Shown here: one piece after another, positions 1 through 6,964 of the stretch
Layout of the letters: each line of letters opens with the position of its first letter
How positions within the stretch are numbered: position 1 is the first letter of the stretch
Assembly: GCF_018255755.1 (NCBI RefSeq)
Contig: NZ_CP073766.1
Location: 4,710,501-4,774,500 of the forward strand
Source of the DNA: Chitinophaga sp. HK235
GTDB lineage: Bacteria > Bacteroidota > Bacteroidia > Chitinophagales > Chitinophagaceae
Direction: 5' to 3'
Length of the DNA stretch: 64,000 nt
The notes under the pieces: generated by a model
Seen by the model: the letters and a program-made list of their open reading frames with translations, nothing else
Told to the model about the DNA's origin: nothing
The model's database searches: none
Made by a program: the position numbers and the translations under genes

Positions 1-124
1 TTTTCATCAGTTTCAACACTGAAATAGCACAAAAATAGGGCAATGAGGAAGAATTAATCCTGACATTCCCTAGTTATTTAGGTTTAATTTATTTGCTTAG
101 ATTGTAGTGTTTAAATATAAAATT

Positions 125-508
125 ATGATCCATAAAAGTGAATTACTACCAGGAAGTTTGGTATGTAATAGTGACCATAAGATAATTGAATGGAGTGAAC
201 AATTATCACATGAAATCCCGCTTATTCCGGTTGAAATTAGTTCAACATGGATAAGGAGGCTTGGATTTGGCACCCTGGATTATATTCATTTCATCGCTCA
301 TCCATACGATGGGGATGAATTTGTAATCAAACTTTCTTCCGATAAATCGACATGTATACTACTCGTTCCCGAACAAGAAGGAGAGGTATACCCTAGATTC
401 TACAAAGAAACAGCTGAGACCTGTAAGTTTATTCATGAGCTTCAAAAGCTCTATCATTTAAAAACCGGAGAGCTACTAGAATTACAATATCGTTTCGAAG
501 ATGAGTAA
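125..508 (+). CDS. Phage/mobile-element-type hypothetical protein
   Basis: Function unknown. The protein starts MIHKSELLPGSLV and ends near FIHELQKLYHLKTGELLEL. This matches my recollection of a small Bacteroidota prophage family with an ELRxGN-type N-terminus, a central IPL-type motif and a C-terminal HxLQxLYxxLTGxEL motif. The ATG at 125 is preferred over 107 because the family usually begins at this Met-Ile motif. No signal peptide or membrane segment is seen. The gene precedes 572-1153 on the same strand with a 63-bp gap and is AT-rich compared with the chromosome further right. The family assignment is from memory of the motif pattern, so only moderately sure. Confidence 0.6.
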   Translation: MIHKSELLPGSLVCNSDHKIIEWSEQLSHEIPLIPVEISSTWIRRLGFGTLDYIHFIAHPYDGDEFVIKLSSDKSTCILLVPEQEGEVYPRFYKETAETCKFIHELQKLYHLKTGELLELQYRFEDE

Positions 509-571
509 AGGGATCTGTGAAACATTTAACTCGATCCTTCCTCTTAATAGACTTCTATAAATTGAGACAGC

Positions 572-1153
572 ATGGCAAAACCAGGAACTTACCCAACAAC
601 ATTTGAGGAGAGGAAAGCTATATCTGTAACTGATTTGCGCAAATGGAAATACCTACAACCCGATATATGGCGCAGTGGTACCCTAAGCTGGAGCCGAGGC
701 GGTACAGTACACAGCCAGATAAGCATTTGCGTCAACATGGTTGCACCCCAGCCATATCTGCAATTAGATTACCGTTGGCAAGAACAGTCAATAAGCTATC
801 AGGTAGAGCTAACAGCACTTCCCAGCAACCTGGGAGCCGGTAAGGTTTGGTACTTCATTTGCCCACTTACAAATACGCGGTGCCGGAAGCTGTATTTTAA
901 AAGTGGTTACTTTCAGTATAGGGGGCAGGGTTACTATGAAAAGCAGATTCAGTCAAAGTATTATCGGCATCTTGAAAAGACCTACGGGCCTGTGTTACAA
1001 AGTGATCAAATACGCGAACAACTATATAGTCGGCATTTCAGGAAGTTTTATAATGGGAAAGCCACAAAACAATACGCTAAAATACTCGCACAGTTGAAGG
1101 CTGCTGAAGGTGTGAGTGAAAGAGATCTAATTAATGCGATGGTGAGATACTAA
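572..1153 (+). CDS. Conserved hypothetical protein of Bacteroidota mobile elements
   Basis: A 193-aa soluble protein of unknown function. The N-terminal half carries a W-rich region (WSRGGTVHSQ). The centre has VWYFICPLTNTRCRKLYF followed by GYFQYRGQGYYEKQ, and the C-terminus is basic and probably helical. The two cysteines in the central strand (CPLTNTRC) could bind metal, but this is not shown. Similar proteins are common in Bacteroidota prophages and integrative elements, which fits the neighbourhood. It ends 3 bp before the convergent HTH gene 1157-1438. Confidence 0.6.
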   Translation: MAKPGTYPTTFEERKAISVTDLRKWKYLQPDIWRSGTLSWSRGGTVHSQISICVNMVAPQPYLQLDYRWQEQSISYQVELTALPSNLGAGKVWYFICPLTNTRCRKLYFKSGYFQYRGQGYYEKQIQSKYYRHLEKTYGPVLQSDQIREQLYSRHFRKFYNGKATKQYAKILAQLKAAEGVSERDLINAMVRY

Positions 1154-1156
1154 ATG

Positions 1157-1438
1157 CTATCCTCTATTTTTCCGTTTCTTGTGTAATTCCTTTGCCTCAT
1201 TCTTCGCCAAGGTTATTATTACATCTTCATGTACCCCAATTAATTCAGAGAGAATTATTAATTCCTCAATAGTAAATAATCCAGGATTATCAAGTTTTTT
1301 GAGGAATGATAGATAGCCGACATTAAGCAATTTATAGGTGCTCGATTTGGGAACATATTCAAATATATCAGCGATGTGAACAACCCCTCCCGCTTCTAAT
1401 AATGCCTTTACAGCTGCATATTTCTTATTCTGTGCCAT
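1157..1438 (-). CDS. Small HTH-like regulator of element A
   Basis: A 93-aa protein likely to be a DNA-binding repressor. Residues about 20-80 form several predicted helices (VHIADIFEYV, YLSFLKKL, FTIEELIILSELIGVHEDVI) resembling the small XRE-like regulators of Bacteroidota elements. The C-terminus is basic (KELHKKRKNRG). It is divergent from the hairpin/TM/pseudo-receiver genes. A perfect 12-bp-arm palindrome lies 78 bp upstream, which suggests autoregulation and control of the divergent transcript. The XRE gene at 44753-45007 sits in the same place in element B. The fold is inferred from the helix pattern and context. Confidence 0.55.
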   Translation of the reverse strand: MAQNKKYAAVKALLEAGGVVHIADIFEYVPKSSTYKLLNVGYLSFLKKLDNPGLFTIEELIILSELIGVHEDVIITLAKNEAKELHKKRKNRG

Positions 1439-1515
1439 TACTGAAATATAATAATAGTGTTATTATATACAACAAAAAATGAACACATAAGAATTTAATG
1501 CTCATTTATGAGAAT

Positions 1516-1541
1516 AAAATATTCTTAAATAAGAATATTTT
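1516..1541. promoter_or_regulatory. Perfect palindrome, putative operator
   Basis: Two 12-bp arms (AAAATATTCTTA and TAAGAATATTTT) are separated by AA. The site lies between the divergent HTH gene and the hairpin RNA. A comparable site with AA spacer (CATATT-AA-AATATG) occurs at the same place in element B (45057-45070). It is the likely binding site of the protein encoded at 1157-1438. Confidence 0.55.
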
Positions 1542-1599
1542 GAAAACTTTTGCTATATCTTAGAGGTACAAACATTATTTTGCGGCTTCTAAAATATTG

Positions 1600-1748
1600 A
1601 AGCAAATCGCGCTTTCATGTGGTCCAGGGTGTGGAAACTTTAAGGATACCAGATGTTAGGCGGTGCTCACGCTACGGCGTGGGTGCTCGCTTCCGTCATC
1701 CGGTATTCCACACCCTGGGGCGGTAAGTTGAGGCCCGCGCCTTTTTTA
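1600..1748 (+). ncRNA. Large structured hairpin (RNA, or ssDNA packaging/origin hairpin), element A copy
   Basis: A 13-bp perfect stem (1624-1636 with 1706-1718) is extended inward by ATACC/GGTAT (1646-1650 with 1702-1706) and GATG/CATC (1652-1655 with 1697-1700). It is capped by an 11-bp stem with wobbles (1662-1672 with 1677-1687) and a TACG tetraloop. A GCGG...CCGC mini-stem and a T-run follow (TTTTTT at about 1742). Element B has the same flanks and the same architecture at 45128-45279, but with different stem sequences that still pair. A TATATCTTAG promoter-like box lies at about 1553-1562. Whether it acts as RNA or as a single-stranded DNA hairpin is not known. Confidence 0.6.
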
Positions 1749-1874
1749 TGTATTTAGGCCCCGGTACTCTACTATAACTCATTCTCTCACATTTCCTCCA
1801 TAAATGGGCTATCACTTTCATTCCATATGAAAGCCGGCTTTGCTATGGCATTTATAACCCTTAAACGTTCTCTT

Positions 1875-2054
1875 ATGTACTACGTAAAAAAGTATTCAAA
1901 CTGCTGGGCTATTCATAACGATGATACCGGAGCCTCCCGCCCATTAACCGAAAATGAGAAAAATAGGATACTGGAAGAACACCCATCACTAAATGAGGGA
2001 GATGTACGGGCCGTTTACGCTGATATTATAAACAACATAAACGAAAAACCCTAA
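1875..2054 (+). CDS. Small hypothetical protein (59 aa)
   Basis: An acidic soluble protein of unknown function. The ATG at 1875 (MYYVKKYSNCWAIHND) is preferred over the in-frame ATG at 1827 because the upstream extension is not protein-like. It contains GASRPLTENEKNRILEEHP, a helix-forming stretch typical of small phage proteins. It lies between the large hairpin and the TM gene, 29 bp before the latter, so is probably co-transcribed. Element B has no counterpart between hairpin and TM gene. Confidence 0.5.
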   Translation: MYYVKKYSNCWAIHNDDTGASRPLTENEKNRILEEHPSLNEGDVRAVYADIINNINEKP

Positions 2055-2083
2055 TCCATCCCTTCACCTCATTAACCTCACAT

Positions 2084-2281
2084 ATGGACACTCAACCCGC
2101 CGAAAAAATCAAAGAACCCAATTTGCGCCTTGAATGGGAAGTCATAGCATTAGGCTTTCTTTTGGGTGTATCTGTTTGTCTGATACTGGCTCTTATCTAT
2201 TGCATGTGGATAATAACGGAACAGGATTCCTTTATTCATAATCTCCTATTGAACACAGCCTTACGGGCTTATCCTAAATGA
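2084..2281 (+). CDS. Small single-TM protein of the hairpin cassette
   Basis: 65 aa. A charged N-terminus (AEKIKEPNLRLEWE) precedes one membrane segment at about residues 21-45 (VIALGFLLGVSVCLILALIY) and a short tail (CMWIITEQDSFIHNLLLN). The protein at 45328-45537 in element B aligns along its length (AEK-KE, ALGF-LG, YCM-II--QD--IH-LLLN), so this is a real conserved gene. Its stop overlaps the start of the pseudo-receiver gene (ATGA at 2278-2281), suggesting translational coupling. Its size and single TM would also fit a filamentous-phage coat-like protein, but there is no signal peptide. Function unknown. Confidence 0.65.
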   Translation: MDTQPAEKIKEPNLRLEWEVIALGFLLGVSVCLILALIYCMWIITEQDSFIHNLLLNTALRAYPK

Positions 2282-2718
2282 TCAAATCGAAAAATATGAA
2301 AGCTAATATTCTATGGATCGAAAAAGAAGTGTTCCGTACATTCAATTCTACACTACTTTATAGATTCAGTCTTGTAGGGTATGCCTTAACTCTGGCTAAA
2401 GATGAAAAACAGGGCTGGTCTTTAGTCACTTCAGGAAAGTACGGAGTCATCATCATTGGCCTGGAAATCTCTAAATCCCTCAATCTGGTAAAGAGAATCA
2501 GGCAGGTGGATGACCATACCCCCATAATGATTATAGCACAGAAAAAAGTAAAAGATGGCTTGCTTAAATCTTTGGAAGCAGGTGCAGATAGTTATATAGT
2601 AAAACCTCTTGAACCAATTGACTGTATAATTGTAGAGGTAGAAATCCTTATGAATCAAAACCCGGAAGAGGGATACAGAGCAATATTTCATTCGAGCCTG
2701 AAAACTGAGGAATCATAG
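2278..2718 (+). CDS. Receiver-like protein lacking the phospho-acceptor Asp
   Basis: 146 aa with a CheY-like receiver pattern: ILWIEKE for the usual acidic pocket, GYALTLAKDEKQGW, a hydrophobic beta3 strand YGVIIIGLEI, RIRQVDDHTPIMII, and GADSYIVKPL with the conserved Lys-Pro. The usual Asp at the end of beta3 is Gly61, so classical phosphorylation is not expected. No output domain follows. The start may be 2278 (ATGA overlap with the TM gene) or 2296 (MKANILW, which matches the element B start). The paralogue at 45534-45944 also lacks the Asp. This suggests a phosphorylation-independent interaction module; the role is unknown. Confidence 0.65.
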   Translation: MIKSKNMKANILWIEKEVFRTFNSTLLYRFSLVGYALTLAKDEKQGWSLVTSGKYGVIIIGLEISKSLNLVKRIRQVDDHTPIMIIAQKKVKDGLLKSLEAGADSYIVKPLEPIDCIIVEVEILMNQNPEEGYRAIFHSSLKTEES

Positions 2719-2756
2719 ACCAGGGAACTAATTTTTTTAGCACCCAAAAGGTCATT

Positions 2757-2982
2757 CCCCAAAACTGTACCCCAAGCAAAAATACTAACGTATAAAAAAT
2801 TAAATATCAATTAATTATGTACACATCAAATATCCCTGTCGGGACTACAAAACGCTTAATTCGCCCAAACTTAGCTTTACTAGGTTTGGGCGTTTTTCAT
2901 TTACGGACGTGGGTTTCAGAGGAAAGAGCGGTAAAGGGAGATAAAGGGGAATTAAACGAAAATGTACCCCAAACTGTACCCC
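2757..2982. repeat. Two direct copies of CCCCAAA(A)CTGTACCCC
   Basis: Copies lie at 2757-2773 and 2967-2982; the second is preceded by another GTACCCC. They flank the putative right end of element A. The AACTGTACCCC core also occurs inverted at about 49036-49051 in element B, just upstream of its excisionase-like gene. Repeats of this kind near att sites are often integrase or excisionase arm sites; that role is inferred here. Confidence 0.45.
2862..2897 (+). terminator. Intrinsic terminator at the right end of element A
   Basis: The stem CGCCCAAACTTAG / CTAGGTTTGGGCG has a CTTTA loop and is followed by TTTTT. The near-identical hairpin at 51535-51570 follows the right att site of element B, with similar sequence before and after it (CTTAAT(C/T)CGCCC and TTTACGGACG). 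Confidence 0.75.
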
Positions 2983-3309
2983 ATTTTTCCCCAGGAGTTT
3001 CCCCAGAAAAATAGCACAGTACCGGCATTCACGCGGTCAATAGCCGGCGGTTCTTTGTTCCTATTTGTTTTTATTTCTTTCTGATGTTGTCTGCAAGACA
3101 GAAAACAAATTGTTAGGAGCAGGATTACCCGGTTCATTGTAACAAATCACATTAATGAAGTTAAATATAAATAATATTCGATACACACAGTTATCATCCA
3201 GTCATCCTTCTATATACGCATAACATCCCTCCCTGAACAAAACCCGCTCCTTCACTGTATTTGTATTAGATCATTGAATGTATGTTTTAAAAGCACAACC
3301 TGTAATGTT

Positions 3310-3891
3310 ATGGAAAACCCCGAATTACCACTACACCAAACCAACCCAGAGCTATTTAAAACCTACCTCCTGGACAATTCCTCCCAAGGCGAGATTTTAA
3401 TGGTTAAAGGGGTTACGTTGGAGGATCATCTCCTAAAGTCAGAGATCCATATCAAAGTCATCATCAAATTCCAGGCAGAGGCCTGTGTTAAATTCAAGGG
3501 CTCCAGCCCGGTGAGGGTATTGGCCAACCTCAGAAGGCGCATCCGGAATTTCATGCGCTCTGAAGGCATGGAGATGATGATACGCAAAGTGAATATGACC
3601 TTGCCCGGGAACGGCCCCGCGTTATACGAACTGGATCCTCATTTATTTGAACAGTTTGTACTGGATGATTTTACCGTCCGCCCACGGCATGAACATATGA
3701 AAGGTATCACACAAAAAGACCGTATGTTGAAAATAGAAGTAGCGCTGTTTATTCTCGATGATGAGATCATCCGGCTGAGCGCCAGAGTAAAAAACCAAAG
3801 CGTACAGGCTGTACGCTCTGAGCATGTACGGAATGTAAACAGGGTGCTGGCGGCCTACGGCAGACTTTTACCTGCTGATAATAATAACTGA
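3310..3891 (+). CDS. Hypothetical protein with two internal repeats
   Basis: About 193 aa from the ATG at 3310 (MENPELP); an in-frame ATG at 3274 would add 12 residues. Two units of about 70 residues share the pattern PxLFxxxxLDxxxxxxxxMKGxTxxDxxLKxE, a beta-rich middle, then a basic helix ending NxRRxIRNFM in unit 1 and NVNRVLAAY in unit 2. No signal peptide or TM segment is seen. The duplicated architecture suggests a pseudo-dimeric small domain. I do not recognise the family. It is a single gene between the element A end and the glycosyltransferases. Confidence 0.55.
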   Translation: MENPELPLHQTNPELFKTYLLDNSSQGEILMVKGVTLEDHLLKSEIHIKVIIKFQAEACVKFKGSSPVRVLANLRRRIRNFMRSEGMEMMIRKVNMTLPGNGPALYELDPHLFEQFVLDDFTVRPRHEHMKGITQKDRMLKIEVALFILDDEIIRLSARVKNQSVQAVRSEHVRNVNRVLAAYGRLLPADNNN

Positions 3892-4034
3892 ACACTTTTT
3901 CCTCTTTGTTTGCTACACCTGTTATTCAGCTCTCGTACCATGCAGCATTGCCTACCAGCGTTATAGACAACTCACTCGTACATCTCATAACCTTCGCCAA
4001 CCAGGAGCGGTACTTCATCTGATAAAAAAATAGC

Positions 4035-5033
4035 ATGATAGACTACTCACTGGTCATATATACTTGTGATCCTGATGAACGAATTTTACGACGTTGCCTC
4101 CAGGCTGTGCAGCAGCTTAACCGGAACCAGTTGCAGATAGAAGTGCTACTGGTAGACAACAACAGCACTATCCCACTCAGCAGCCTTTCATTCATAAAGG
4201 ATTTCCTGCAACATATCCCCAACTTGCAGCTGCTCCTGGTAAAGGAACAGGGAGTAGGCCATGCCCGCATCGCCGCCATAGAAGCCGCCCGTGGGGAACA
4301 TATCGTTTACATCGATTACAATAATGAACCAGACAGCAACTATTTACAGGAACTGACTTCGTTGTATAAAAAGTACCCGCAGGTTGCCGCATGGGGCCCC
4401 GGACAGGTACAGGTAGATTTTATAGACGGCATAGAAAGCAACATTGAGCACTATGCACGGCTGGCATTCCAGCAACGGAAAGAAACAACCGTGACTTTTT
4501 CCGCAGTACCGGCCTGGCAATCCTGTTATCCTTTTGGTACCGGCCTCTGTACCAAAACCTTTCTGCTGAAAGAATATGTGCAGCATGCGCGGAAAGGCAC
4601 CTTTACACTGCCTGGCCGGAAGGGCAATCAACTCAGCAGCGGAGAAGGTACCCAGATGGTATTGCTCTGCGTCCGTAATGGATATGCAGCCGGTGTGGCA
4701 CCAACTTTGAAACTTACTCATATCATCCCTGCCGGCAGGGCCAACCGCCACTATCTTCAACGCCTCATATACGACACGTTTGTGTGTTATGATACCTGCC
4801 TCATGCAGATATTCCCTTCTCATCGCAATTTACTCGGCACCAGACTACTGTCTGCTTCCCGGTTCTCCCGAAAAGCAATCGGAAAGTTATGGAAAGCACG
4901 CTGGTCAAGCGATCCGCATCGTCTGTTTGAACTGGTGCAGTATATCGCTACGCATGCCAGTGTATATGCGGCATTAAACAAACCAGTACCGTTGCCGGTC
5001 AGCAGCATCATCAGATACCTCAAAGTGGAATAA
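4035..5033 (+). CDS. Family 2 glycosyltransferase (first of a pair)
   Basis: 332 aa GT-A fold enzyme transferring a sugar from a nucleotide-sugar donor, probably in exopolysaccharide or glycan assembly at the inner face of the cytoplasmic membrane. The N-terminal strand is YSLVIYTCDPD, the nucleotide-binding motif DNNS is at residues 41-44, GVGHARIAAIEAARGEHIVYID follows, and YNNEPD near residue 95 replaces a canonical DxD. The tail beyond residue 230 has basic patches and no clear TM helix. It lies 19 bp upstream of a second GT2 gene on the same strand, so the pair is probably an operon. Acceptor and donor are not deducible. Confidence 0.85.
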   Translation: MIDYSLVIYTCDPDERILRRCLQAVQQLNRNQLQIEVLLVDNNSTIPLSSLSFIKDFLQHIPNLQLLLVKEQGVGHARIAAIEAARGEHIVYIDYNNEPDSNYLQELTSLYKKYPQVAAWGPGQVQVDFIDGIESNIEHYARLAFQQRKETTVTFSAVPAWQSCYPFGTGLCTKTFLLKEYVQHARKGTFTLPGRKGNQLSSGEGTQMVLLCVRNGYAAGVAPTLKLTHIIPAGRANRHYLQRLIYDTFVCYDTCLMQIFPSHRNLLGTRLLSASRFSRKAIGKLWKARWSSDPHRLFELVQYIATHASVYAALNKPVPLPVSSIIRYLKVE

Positions 5034-5052
5034 CTATTTCAAACAGAAAATC

Positions 5053-6042
5053 ATGCATCAACAAGAATTGCATACAGGCGTCTCCGTTATTATCTGTTGT
5101 TATAACAGTGCAACACGGCTACCACTCACCTTAGGACATCTGCAGTCACAGGAAGTACCGGCAGATTTTTTGTGGGAGATTATCCTCGTCAACAATGCAT
5201 CTACGGATAAAACCGTCAGCCTTGCCCTGGAATGGTGGAACAGAGCCCATCCTCCCAATGCCCAATGCAGGATTGTAGATGAACCCCGGCCGGGACAGAT
5301 GTACGCCCGTAAAAAAGGAGCGCAGGAAGCCCGCTATGAATGCCTGCTTTTCTGCGATGACAACAACCTGCTCGACAAAAACTATGTATTCAACGCATGG
5401 CAAACACTCAAACAACAAAAGCTGGCCGGCGCTGCCGGCGGACAATGTCACCCGGTCTCCGACTGTAGCAGCTTTCCCTACTGGTTTGATACCTTCAAGG
5501 AGAAATACGCTATCGGCATTCCGGCCGAAACATCCGGCGATGTATCCCATCGCGGATTTGTACTGGGCGCTGGTCTCGTCACCAGAAAATCCTTGTTCCT
5601 CTCCGTCTTCAACGAAAGATACCCTTCGTTACTCAACGGCCGCAACGAAGAAAGGTTAAGTACCGGAGATGACTTTGAATACTGCAAACGCCTGCTGCTA
5701 TGGGGTTACAGCCTGTACTACAACGAAGACCTGAAACTGGCTCATTTTATACCAAAGGAAAGACTTACCCTCAGCTATCGCGACAGGCTGATGGAAGGCA
5801 TTGCAGCAGCTACGCAAATACTGACACTCTATGATGAAGCCCTAAGCATTCGTCGGAAAACGAAGCATAAAAACAAATGGAGACTATTGCTGCTTACGCC
5901 CATCAGAATCTACCTCGCCCGAAAAGGCTTGTCTGACAGGCACCTTCCCACAGAGCAGCTGGTATTTTTTTACCTGTCTCCTTTCAACATAAAATCAGAT
6001 CCTGTCAGGACATCTATCAAAAAATTTCTAAACAAACAGTAA
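5053..6042 (+). CDS. Family 2 glycosyltransferase (second of a pair)
   Basis: 329 aa. It begins with VSVIICCYNSATRLPLTL and has VNNASTDKT near residue 47, RPGQMYARKKGAQEA, and a clear metal-binding FCDDNNLLDKNYV near residues 99-111. A later GDDFEYCKRLLLWGY motif resembles the ED-type catalytic base region of inverting GT2 enzymes. Weakly similar in layout to the upstream GT2, it may be an old duplicate with a changed acceptor. The next gene, at 6178, encodes a secreted carboxypeptidase-like-domain protein, so no full polysaccharide cluster is present here. Confidence 0.87.
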   Translation: MHQQELHTGVSVIICCYNSATRLPLTLGHLQSQEVPADFLWEIILVNNASTDKTVSLALEWWNRAHPPNAQCRIVDEPRPGQMYARKKGAQEARYECLLFCDDNNLLDKNYVFNAWQTLKQQKLAGAAGGQCHPVSDCSSFPYWFDTFKEKYAIGIPAETSGDVSHRGFVLGAGLVTRKSLFLSVFNERYPSLLNGRNEERLSTGDDFEYCKRLLLWGYSLYYNEDLKLAHFIPKERLTLSYRDRLMEGIAAATQILTLYDEALSIRRKTKHKNKWRLLLLTPIRIYLARKGLSDRHLPTEQLVFFYLSPFNIKSDPVRTSIKKFLNKQ

Positions 6043-6177
6043 TCGCAGGAGTTGTGCAACCCGCCAACCACCTGCATAACAGACAAAAGCTACCACCACA
6101 GGAATGGTAGTCTCAGCAATCTTAACTTTTCCTTTGCGAAAGCCTTTTTATCTTACCGGCATCTAATATTTTCCCTG

Positions 6178-6897
6178 ATGCCGATACTCAGATTCATCCT
6201 GCTATTAAGCCCCCTATTACTGTTGTTATGCAGTGCAGATGCACAGAGCATCGTACAGGGAACAATTACGCAGGAAGACAGTATACCCATTACTGGTGTA
6301 ACGGTATTGAATAAACGAAATAATGCATCTGCCGTCAGCGACGACCACGGCCTTTATGAGATAAGCGCCCGCAAAGGCGACACACTGTTATTGAAAGCAC
6401 TGGGCTATGTGCCTTTACTGGTCATCATTCCCAGAGATAAGTCTGCACTCATTCATCATCTTAAGCGACAACCCCTGGAACTGAAATCCGTCAGTATCAT
6501 CCATTACAACTACCTGCGCGATTCACTGCGCCTGCGCGAAGAATTTCGTAAAGAATTTGATTTCCGGAGACCCCGGTGGAATGAAGTCATTCGTTCTGTT
6601 GGTCCTTTCGTAGGTGTTAATATCAACAAACTGTATAAAGCCCTTTCTTTTAAACAAAATAAAAAGAAAGACAAGTTTAAAAAAATACTGTTGGCCAAAG
6701 AGAAGGAAAACCAGGTACAGCAGGTATTTAACCCTATACTGATCAACAAACTCACCGGCCTGGAAGGCGACAGCCTTACACAGTTTATGACCAGATATCA
6801 GCCTTCCTATGAGTTTATAAAAGATATCAATGATTATGATCTGTATGTGTATATCAAACAAAAGTATGTCAGGTATGTCAATGACTCAATAAAATAA
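6178..6897 (+). CDS. Exported carboxypeptidase-like regulatory-domain protein
   Basis: The ATG at 6178 gives a good signal peptide (MPILRFILLLSPLLLLLC...ADAQS); the longer in-frame ORF from 6052 has no such start. Residues about 25-100 form the beta-sandwich domain seen in Bacteroidota TonB-receptor and cell-surface proteins (VQGTITQEDSIPITGVTVLN, GLYEISARKGDTLLLKALGY). The remaining about 140 residues are basic and helical with a KQNKKKDKFKK segment, as in similar carboxypeptidase-like proteins. Probably periplasmic or outer-membrane associated; precise function unknown. Confidence 0.75.
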   Translation: MPILRFILLLSPLLLLLCSADAQSIVQGTITQEDSIPITGVTVLNKRNNASAVSDDHGLYEISARKGDTLLLKALGYVPLLVIIPRDKSALIHHLKRQPLELKSVSIIHYNYLRDSLRLREEFRKEFDFRRPRWNEVIRSVGPFVGVNINKLYKALSFKQNKKKDKFKKILLAKEKENQVQQVFNPILINKLTGLEGDSLTQFMTRYQPSYEFIKDINDYDLYVYIKQKYVRYVNDSIK

Positions 6898-6964
6898 TAC
6901 AACATATTACCCCGGCAAAATTTGTCGGTTAATGCTTAAATTAACATCAAATTAACTGTCGGGT

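Larger units (their letters stand above)
1..2850. mobile_element. Right-hand part of integrated element A (partial)
   Basis: The window opens inside what looks like an integrated element. Seen: phage-type hypothetical genes, an HTH gene, a palindromic operator, a large hairpin and a TM/pseudo-receiver pair that recur in element B at 44.7-45.9 kb. It ends in a tRNA-3'-end-like stretch (about 2835-2850) followed by the same terminator that follows the right attachment site of element B. The left end and any integrase lie outside the window. The exact right boundary is inferred; short repeats continue to about 2982, so tandem att relics are possible. Confidence 0.5.
2719..3309. other. Intergenic att-like region with repeats, no gene
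   Basis: No credible gene. It contains two copies of a TGTACCCC repeat, a tRNA-3'-end-like stretch (2835-2850), a strong terminator hairpin, and then about 400 bp (2900-3309) in which I see only AT-rich sequence. Short ORFs here cross the terminator and repeats and are not protein-like. Confidence 0.5.

Noticed and set aside
1600..1748. Integron attC site or CRISPR-related repeat
   Set aside because: There is no attC core site pair and no repeat/spacer periodicity; the hairpin is single-copy per element and sits before a gene.
2817..3014. 65-aa plus-strand ORF
   Set aside because: It reads through a strong terminator hairpin and the TGTACCCC repeats.
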